From: Fen-1258 sp964595365
Lineage (GTDB): Bacteria; Bacteroidota; Ignavibacteria; Ignavibacteriales; Melioribacteraceae
DNA length: 18,453 nucleotides
NCBI GenBank assembly: GCA_964595365.1
Contig: CAZQQC010000052.1
Span: 1 to 18,453, forward strand
Direction of reading: 5' to 3'
Within the stretch, counting starts at the first letter, position 1; the number at the start of each line of letters is the position of its first letter. Under the pieces are notes generated by a model. The model was not told the DNA's origin. It saw only the letters and a program-made list of their open reading frames with translations, and did not search any database. Below, piece by piece: positions 13,509 through 18,453 of this stretch. The position numbers were made by a program, and so were the translations under genes.

Positions 13509-15371
13509 ATGAAAAAATTTTTCCTTGTTCTATTTCTGACAACTTTTTTCTTCAACTTTGCTCAAGGAGTAGATTGGATAAAAGAACATTACACAAAAAA
13601 AGATTATAGAATTCAAATGCGGGATGGAATAAAGCTTTTCACGTCGGTTTATTCGCCAAAAGACACAACAAAAGATTATCCTATCATCATGGTTAGAACT
13701 CCATACACAGTTGTACCCTACGGAGAAACTAATTATCCATTCCGTTTGGGTCCGAACGACGGGTTTGCCAAGGAAGGGTTCATCTTTGTATTTCAGGATG
13801 TACGCGGAAAGTTTCTGAGCGAAGGTGAATATGACAACATGCGCGCCTACATTTCAAACAAAAAGAGCAGTAAAGATATAGATGAAACGACCGATGCTTA
13901 CGACACAATCGACTGGCTCGTAAAAAATATCAAGCACAACAACGGCAATGTTGGAATCTGGGGAATTTCTTATCCCGGATTTTATGCAGCCATGTCGTTG
14001 ATCGATTCGCACCCGGCACTTAAAGCTGTATCGCCGCAAGCGCCAATCTCGGATTGGTTTGTTGGCGACGATATGCACCATAACGGTGCGTTAACACTTT
14101 CCATGTCGTTCGATTTCTTCAAAGGTTTCGACCAGCCGCGCGACAGCTTAACAACAAAATGGAAACCGGGTCCGCAATATGCTTCGCCGGATATGTATGA
14201 TTTCTTTCTGCACCTCGGACCAATTGCAAATGCCAACAAAAAATATTTTGAAGGCAAACTTCCATTTTGGAATGCAATGTTGAAACACGGCACATACGAT
14301 GAATTCTGGAAATCGCGATGCAATCTTCCTTATTTCAAAAATACAAACCCTGCGGTGCTGATTGTTGGCGGGTGGTACGATTCGGAAGATCTTTACGGAC
14401 CTCTCCACATATATCAATCCATCGAAGAAAAGAATCCGGATAACAAAACGCACATCGTTATTGGTCCGTGGTCTCACGGCGGCTGGGCAAGATCGGAAGG
14501 CGGTTCTTTCGGAGATTTTAAATTCGACGGAAATACAAGCGATTACTACAATCAAAATATTCTTCTTCCTTTTTTCAATTATTATTTGAAAGGAACCGGA
14601 AAAATAAATTTGCCGGAAGCAACAACATTTAGAACCGGCTCCGATGTTTGGATGCATTATGATGAATGGCCGCCGAAAAATGTTGAAGTTAAGTCTCTAT
14701 ATCTTGACCGGAACGCATCGCTAAAGTGGTCCGAACCGGCGGAAGATGAAAATTTATTCGATGAATATTTAAGCGATCCGAATAAACCGGTTCCTTACAC
14801 TTCCAAATTTCACGATTCACAGCAAATGTATTGGAGACCTTACATGAACGATGATCAACGTTTTGCTGCAGTTCGCCCCGACGTTCTGGTTTACGAAACC
14901 GAACCTCTCGATAAAGATGTAACCGCAAGCGGACCGATCAAAGCCGATCTTTTTGTTTCTACAACAGGTACAGATGCCGACTGGGTTGTTAAGCTTATTG
15001 ATGTTTTTCCCGATGATGCAAAAAATCCCGATCCCAATCCAAACAACATTGAAATGGGCGGGTACCAGAGACTGCTCCGGTACGAAATCATGCGCGGAAA
15101 ATTCAGAAACAGTTTCGAAAAACCGGAACCGTTCATTCCCGATCAAGTGACCGAAGTAAAAATTAATTTGAATGACATCGACCATACGTTTTTGAAAGGT
15201 CATAAAATCATGGTTCAGATTCAAAGCAGTTTCTTCCCGTTCTTCGACCGCAATCCGCAGAAGTTTGTGGATATTTACAGTGCGAAGGATAGCGATTTTC
15301 AGAAAGCTTTTAACAAAGTATATTTCTCCGAGAAATATCCGTCACACATTCAACTCAATATTCTGAAATAG
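13509..15371 (+). CDS. Exported CocE/NonD-type (S15-like) hydrolase
   Basis: A 620-residue secreted serine hydrolase. Residues 1-19 are a signal peptide (MKKFFLVLFLTTFFFNFAQG). The catalytic alpha/beta domain has nucleophile Ser154 in WGISYPG, Asp291 in GGWYDSED and His323 in GPWSHGGW, the characteristic triad setting of the CocE/glutaryl-7-ACA acylase/X-Pro dipeptidyl-peptidase group. Residues from about 380 form the beta-sandwich domain typical of this group (YETEPLDKDVTASGP, and VQIQSSFFPFFDRNP near the end). Its natural substrate is unknown; peptides or esters are possible. I chose the ATG at 13509, which follows GAAAGGG and starts the signal peptide. An upstream in-frame ATG at 13476 would overlap murU and spoil the signal peptide. 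The length is normal for the family. Confidence 0.92.
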   Translation: MKKFFLVLFLTTFFFNFAQGVDWIKEHYTKKDYRIQMRDGIKLFTSVYSPKDTTKDYPIIMVRTPYTVVPYGETNYPFRLGPNDGFAKEGFIFVFQDVRGKFLSEGEYDNMRAYISNKKSSKDIDETTDAYDTIDWLVKNIKHNNGNVGIWGISYPGFYAAMSLIDSHPALKAVSPQAPISDWFVGDDMHHNGALTLSMSFDFFKGFDQPRDSLTTKWKPGPQYASPDMYDFFLHLGPIANANKKYFEGKLPFWNAMLKHGTYDEFWKSRCNLPYFKNTNPAVLIVGGWYDSEDLYGPLHIYQSIEEKNPDNKTHIVIGPWSHGGWARSEGGSFGDFKFDGNTSDYYNQNILLPFFNYYLKGTGKINLPEATTFRTGSDVWMHYDEWPPKNVEVKSLYLDRNASLKWSEPAEDENLFDEYLSDPNKPVPYTSKFHDSQQMYWRPYMNDDQRFAAVRPDVLVYETEPLDKDVTASGPIKADLFVSTTGTDADWVVKLIDVFPDDAKNPDPNPNNIEMGGYQRLLRYEIMRGKFRNSFEKPEPFIPDQVTEVKINLNDIDHTFLKGHKIMVQIQSSFFPFFDRNPQKFVDIYSAKDSDFQKAFNKVYFSEKYPSHIQLNILK

Positions 15372-15382
15372 TTTGACGGCGG

Positions 15383-15412
15383 TTGAAACTATTAATAATT
15401 CTTTTTTATAAA
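15383..15412 (+). promoter_or_regulatory. Possible sigma-70-like promoter for the outer-membrane protein gene
   Basis: TTGAAA (15383-15388) and TATAAA (15407-15412) are separated by 18 bases in an A+T-rich gap. Transcription would start near 15420, downstream of the ATG at 15415, which favours the ATG at 15439 as the true start. Such boxes are frequent by chance in A+T-rich DNA, and this group may use a different -10 element. Confidence 0.3.
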
Positions 15413-15438
15413 TTATGGCACCAATATCAGAGGTTCTT

Positions 15439-15957
15439 ATGAAGAAGAGTATGTTGTTCACTTTGGTATTATCGACTGCACTTTCGTCAATACTGACTGC
15501 ACAGAGTGTTGCGTTCGGACCGCAGCTTGGTTTTATAAAATCATCCGACGCTGATAATGCTGTCACAATGCCAGGTGCTGCACTGCGCGTAAATTTAATG
15601 GGACTGAGTGTGGAAGGATCGATCTATTATAAATCGGAAGAGTATCGGAACGGCGCTATCAAAGCAAAAACTTATCCGATAATGCTTACCGGATTTTTGA
15701 ATGTTCTGCCTTTAGTTCATGGTGAAGTGGGAGTCGGATGGTACAACACCAAGATAAATTATTCCGGCAGTCTTTCCTCGTTGAAAGCAGAAACATCAAG
15801 TGCCATGGGTTACCATGTTGGCGCCGGTGCGGAATTACCACTGGGCAGTTTGATACTAGCCGGTGATATCAGATATGTTTTCCTTAGTCTTTCCAGCGCC
15901 ACAAGTTTTAAAAGCAATTTTTATATTATGATGGTTAGTGCGTTGTTTAAATTGTAA
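15439..15957 (+). CDS. Small outer-membrane beta-barrel-like protein
   Basis: A 172-residue exported protein. Residues 1-22 are a signal peptide (KKSMLFTLVLSTALSSILTAQS). The rest is made of alternating polar/hydrophobic strands with Gly turns (VAFGPQLGF, LMGLSVEGSIYYKSE, VHGEVGVGWYNTKINYSG, GYHVGAGAELPLGSLILAGDIRYVFLSL) and ends in a short strand close to an aromatic residue (SALFKL), as in small eight-strand barrels. No specific family is recognised and no function is assigned. The ATG at 15439 is preceded by AGAGG; an earlier in-frame ATG at 15415 would add eight residues before the signal peptide. It is followed by the YhcH gene after 34 bases. Confidence 0.75.
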   Translation: MKKSMLFTLVLSTALSSILTAQSVAFGPQLGFIKSSDADNAVTMPGAALRVNLMGLSVEGSIYYKSEEYRNGAIKAKTYPIMLTGFLNVLPLVHGEVGVGWYNTKINYSGSLSSLKAETSSAMGYHVGAGAELPLGSLILAGDIRYVFLSLSSATSFKSNFYIMMVSALFKL

Positions 15958-15991
15958 CAGTTCAAAAACGCAAAATTAATTTCGAGGCATT

Positions 15992-16495
15992 ATGGTCTTC
16001 GACAAAATCAAAAACGCAAAACTCTATTACTCACTTGGAGAAAAAATTCAGAAGGCGCTTCAATATCTTTCTGAAACTGATTTTTCTATAATCGGACCCG
16101 GGAAATACGGGATAGACGGCGATAATATTTACGCTCTTGTTGAAGAATACAATACCAAGCCGTTAAGTGCAGGCAAGTGGGAAGTGCACAAAAAATATAT
16201 CGATATTCAGTACGTTGCATCGGGCAGAGAAAAAATCGGCGTCTCAGAATTTGAAAAAGTCATTATCATCGAAGATTATGATGAAGATAAAGATTGCGCA
16301 ATATATAAAGGGGACGGAAATTTTCTTCTTGTGGATGAAGGCCACTTTACTATTTTTTTCCCGACCGACGTTCACATGCCGCGCTTGTCTATAAATGTTC
16401 CAAAACCTGTCAAGAAAGTTGTTGTGAAAGTATCGGTAGACAATATAAAAGAGCAAGAGACCAGCACAAGCGAATCACTCGCTCCTGAAATTTGA
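15992..16495 (+). CDS. YhcH/YjgK/YiaL (DUF386) cupin-like protein
   Basis: A 167-residue cytoplasmic protein of the DUF386 (YhcH/YjgK/YiaL, EbgC-like) family. Typical features are IGPGKYGIDGDNIYALVEEY (34-53), the WEVHKKYIDIQY stretch (63-74) with Glu64, His66 and Asp71, and FFPTDVHMPRL (122-132) with His128; together these form the metal pocket of the cupin-like fold. Family members are linked to sugar catabolism, including sialic acid and other amino sugars, possibly as anomerases or isomerases. The amino-sugar salvage pair a few kilobases upstream makes such a role attractive, but the link is inferred. GAGG lies at a good distance before the ATG. The last 15 or so residues (QETSTSESLAPEI) are an unusual polar tail. 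Its stop abuts the convergent FKBP stop with no space. Confidence 0.88.
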   Translation: MVFDKIKNAKLYYSLGEKIQKALQYLSETDFSIIGPGKYGIDGDNIYALVEEYNTKPLSAGKWEVHKKYIDIQYVASGREKIGVSEFEKVIIIEDYDEDKDCAIYKGDGNFLLVDEGHFTIFFPTDVHMPRLSINVPKPVKKVVVKVSVDNIKEQETSTSESLAPEI

Positions 16496-17242
16496 TTATT
16501 TACCCGGAAGGATTTCCAAAAGCTCAACTTCAAAAATTAGTACCGATGCCGGAGGTATCGATTCTCCTCTTCCCCCTTCTCCGTAAGCGAGCTGATAAGG
16601 AATATAAAATTCATACTTGTCGCCAACATGCATCAATTGTAGTCCCTCTACCCATCCTTTGATAACCTGGTTAAGAGGAAATTCAGCCGGCTGATTTCGT
16701 TTGTAAGAACTGTCAAACTCTTTTCCATCAACAAGAGTTCCCCTGTAATGAACCTTTACTTTACTTGTGTCTTTGGGTGTTGGTCCGGTTCCCGGTCCCG
16801 CCGCCAATATTTTGTATTGAAGTCCGTCCGAAAGGGTTACAACGCCGGGTTTCTTTTTGTTTTCGGCTAAAAATTCCTCGCCGGCTTTTTTATTTTTTTC
16901 TTTTGTTGCATTCAGATCGGCATTTCGTTTAGCCATCATTTTCTGATTAAACGCGTTCAGTACGCTTCTCATTTGTGCTTCGCTTATTTTATTTTGACCG
17001 CTAAGAACATCTTGAATTCCTTCTATCAAAATTTCAAAATTTATTTTCATTGCCGGATCTTTCAAAGAATTACCAATGTTTTGTCCAATTGCGTAACTGA
17101 CCGAATCGTCCTGCGTTGCCATAGTTATCGCAGATTTCTTTGCAGCCCCGGTCTGTTTCTTGTTTTGTGTGGACGCCTTTGTTTGAGCGTTAACTATCGT
17201 TGCAGCAAATAACAACAGAACAAACATTTTAATTAATCTCAT
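16496..17242 (-). CDS. Exported FKBP-type peptidyl-prolyl isomerase (FkpA/Mip-like)
   Basis: A 248-residue periplasmic folding catalyst. Residues 1-20 are a signal peptide (FVLLLFAATIVNAQ). Residues 45-125 form the helical FKBP N-terminal dimerisation domain (SVSYAIGQNIGNSLKD through the Lys-rich helix). Residues 140-245 are the FKBP domain with VHYRGTLVDGKEFDSS (164-179), the VIKGWVEGL loop (193-201), and AYGEGGRGESIPP with IFEVELLEI (219-243). The active-site aromatic and Asp residues (Tyr166, Asp177, Trp197, Tyr220) are kept. I chose the ATG at 17242 because GGAG lies seven bases upstream and the signal peptide begins there; an upstream in-frame ATG at 17311 would add 23 residues that are not signal-like. 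It is divergent from the DUF1028 gene and convergent with yhcH. Confidence 0.93.
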   Translation of the reverse strand: MRLIKMFVLLLFAATIVNAQTKASTQNKKQTGAAKKSAITMATQDDSVSYAIGQNIGNSLKDPAMKINFEILIEGIQDVLSGQNKISEAQMRSVLNAFNQKMMAKRNADLNATKEKNKKAGEEFLAENKKKPGVVTLSDGLQYKILAAGPGTGPTPKDTSKVKVHYRGTLVDGKEFDSSYKRNQPAEFPLNQVIKGWVEGLQLMHVGDKYEFYIPYQLAYGEGGRGESIPPASVLIFEVELLEILPGK

Positions 17243-17318
17243 TTTATCTCCTTCGTCTGAATTTTTTAATTTACGGGAGGGGAAGATAAGCGCACCGGGT
17301 TTCATAAGCAAGTTAGTG

Positions 17319-17356
17319 AACCGTTTACGGTTAGCTTTTAGCTGTCAGTTGTGAAT
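17319..17356. repeat. Short hairpin followed by degenerate 7-base repeat
   Basis: AACCG (17319-17323) and CGGTT (17328-17332) form a perfect 5-base stem with a 4-base loop. It runs into about four 7-base units (GGTTAGC, TTTTAGC, TGTCAGT, TGTGAAT; 17329-17356). It lies in the divergent gap between the FKBP and DUF1028 genes. Its function is unknown. Confidence 0.4.
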
Positions 17357-17399
17357 GATAATTTCTAAATTAAATGTGGAATTTTTGAAAGGAATAACA

Positions 17400-18410
17400 A
17401 TGAAAACGAAAACTTCAGTCGGACTAACATTCATTTTTTTATTCTTCACCTTTTTGACAGCAGGCAAATTCTCAATTCTTTCCGCGCAAGAGTATAAACT
17501 CGATTCCCCTTTCGCTCATACTTTTTCGATCGTTGCATTCGATCGGCAAACCGGCGATATAGGCGTTGCGGTTCAATCGCATTGGTTTTCAGTCGGAACG
17601 TCGGTTACGTGGGGTGAAGCAGGAGTGGGTGTTATTGCAACTCAATCTTTCGTCAACCCATCCTTCGGTCCACACGGATTAGAGCTGCTAAAGAAAGGAG
17701 CGAGTCCTCAAGAAGTTGTTGATGAATTAATTAAGAGCGACGATGGAAGAGATTTTCGCCAGCTTGCAGTTCTCGATTCGAAAGGACGCGCAGCATCTTA
17801 TACCGGCTCCAAATGTATTCAGCCGGCGGGCAACATTGTTGGCGATGGATTTTCTGTTCAAGCAAATTTAATGTCAACAGATAAAGTTTGGCCTGCTATG
17901 GCAGAAGCATTCAAGAACTCTAAAGGTCAATTGGCAGAAAGAATGCTCGCGGCGCTCGAATCGGCACAGAAAGCCGGCGGAGATATACGCGGTAAACAAT
18001 CGGCGGCAATGCTGGTGTTCCGCGGTAAATCAACAGGAAAAGTTTGGGAAGACAAATTGGTTGATCTCCGGGTCGACGACAGTCCTTCCCCGCTTGTCGA
18101 ATTGAAGAGATTGCTCAAAGTTCACCGTGCATACGAACACATGAACAATGGCGATTTGCAAGTTGAAAAGAACAACATGACAAAAGCTATGGAAGAATAT
18201 TCCGCTGCTATGAAAATGTTTCCCGATAATCTCGAAATGAAATATTGGACAGCAGTTACTCTGGCTAATAACGGACGACTAAAAGAAGCATTGCCGATGT
18301 TCAAAAATATTTTTGCGAAGGATAAGAACTGGAAAAATCTAACGCCAAGATTAATTTCAAATGGTCTGTTAAAGGTGGATGAAAAGCAATTGAAAGAAAT
18401 AATGGAATAA
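17400..18410 (+). CDS. Exported DUF1028 protein with TPR-like C-terminus
   Basis: A 336-residue secreted protein. Residues 1-30 are a signal peptide (hydrophobic FIFLFFTFLTAG, then SILSAQ). Residues 39-240 are a DUF1028 domain, an Ntn-hydrolase-fold family: HTFSIVAFDRQTGDIGVAVQS (40-60), GVIATQSFVNPSFGPHGLELL, then SYTGSKCIQPAGNIVGDGFSVQANLM and the GGDIRGKQSAAMLV segment. Residues 242-310 are helical with a TPR-like pattern (AMEEYSAAMKMFPDNLEMKYWTAVTLANNG, then LKEALPMF). The biochemical activity of DUF1028 is not established. The ATG at 17400 is preceded by AAAGGAA; an in-frame ATG at 17355 would add 15 residues before the signal peptide. It is the last complete gene, followed by a tandem heptamer at the window edge. 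Confidence 0.88.
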   Translation: MKTKTSVGLTFIFLFFTFLTAGKFSILSAQEYKLDSPFAHTFSIVAFDRQTGDIGVAVQSHWFSVGTSVTWGEAGVGVIATQSFVNPSFGPHGLELLKKGASPQEVVDELIKSDDGRDFRQLAVLDSKGRAASYTGSKCIQPAGNIVGDGFSVQANLMSTDKVWPAMAEAFKNSKGQLAERMLAALESAQKAGGDIRGKQSAAMLVFRGKSTGKVWEDKLVDLRVDDSPSPLVELKRLLKVHRAYEHMNNGDLQVEKNNMTKAMEEYSAAMKMFPDNLEMKYWTAVTLANNGRLKEALPMFKNIFAKDKNWKNLTPRLISNGLLKVDEKQLKEIME

Positions 18411-18423
18411 CTATCGGGGTTGC

Positions 18424-18453
18424 GTTTCACCTTTCACCTCTCACGTTTCACCT
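18424..18453 (+). repeat. Tandem 7-base repeat running off the window edge
   Basis: Four heptamers in perfect register, GTTTCAC, CTTTCAC, CTCTCAC and GTTTCAC (18424-18451), are cut by the edge. The unit resembles, in style and in its YCAC core, the octamers at 12321 and 12723. Confidence 0.55.

Noticed and set aside
14148..14657. 169-residue minus-strand open frame
   Set aside because: It lies antisense within the CocE-like hydrolase, whose catalytic motifs fix the coding strand.
16490..16500. Bidirectional terminator between yhcH and the FKBP gene
   Set aside because: The two stops abut with no spacer, and no stem-loop with a T-run is visible there.

Overview
The window looks like a chromosomal segment of a Gram-negative bacterium of the Bacteroidota/Chlorobiota/Ignavibacteriota kind. 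This is inferred from A+T-rich codon use, a heptose epimerase for LPS core, an outer-membrane barrel-like protein, several exported hydrolases, and a kinase/RapZ-C plus nucleotidyltransferase pair of a type I associate with Bacteroidetes-like genomes. No rRNA, tRNA, CRISPR array or phage genes are visible, and no gap between genes exceeds 300 bases.

Layout. Bases 2-748 hold the 3' half of an RtcB RNA ligase, cut by the window edge, followed by an alpha/beta hydrolase (881-1672). A tight minus-strand operon (4455 down to 1700) encodes the heptose epimerase HldD, a four-helix-bundle (S23-like) protein, a MutT-type Nudix hydrolase and a three-helix membrane protein with a repeated tail. Divergent from it, on the plus strand, are cobalamin-dependent methionine synthase (metH) and a DinB-like protein 5 bases downstream. 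Then come an exported M28 peptidase, an AmgK-like kinase fused to a RapZ C-terminal domain, a second four-helix-bundle gene, a MurU-like nucleotidyltransferase, an exported CocE/S15 hydrolase, an outer-membrane beta-barrel-like protein and a YhcH/DUF386 protein. A minus-strand FKBP prolyl isomerase converges on YhcH with no spacer, and an exported DUF1028 protein with a TPR-like tail closes the window.

How genes work together. The kinase-RapZ fusion and the MurU-like enzyme suggest a peptidoglycan-sugar salvage pathway (sugar to sugar-1-phosphate to UDP-sugar). HldD indicates heptose-containing LPS. MetH is the remethylation enzyme of the methionine cycle.

Most striking signal. MetH carries an in-frame insertion of about 160 residues, resembling a DUF559 (Vsr-like PD-(D/E)XK) nuclease domain, exactly in the linker between the cobalamin cap domain and the cobalamin Rossmann domain. 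The methionine synthase motifs on both sides are intact. The insert starts with a 54-base palindromic segment, and short inverted repeats lie near its two ends. A second possible small insertion is the four-helix-bundle gene splitting the amgK-rapZ/murU pair; it is bracketed by degenerate 8-base repeats in inverted orientation that also encode the last residues of both the upstream protein and its own. Degenerate 7-base repeats occur at 17329-17356 and at the right edge. Together these suggest a genome colonised by small coding-compatible elements.
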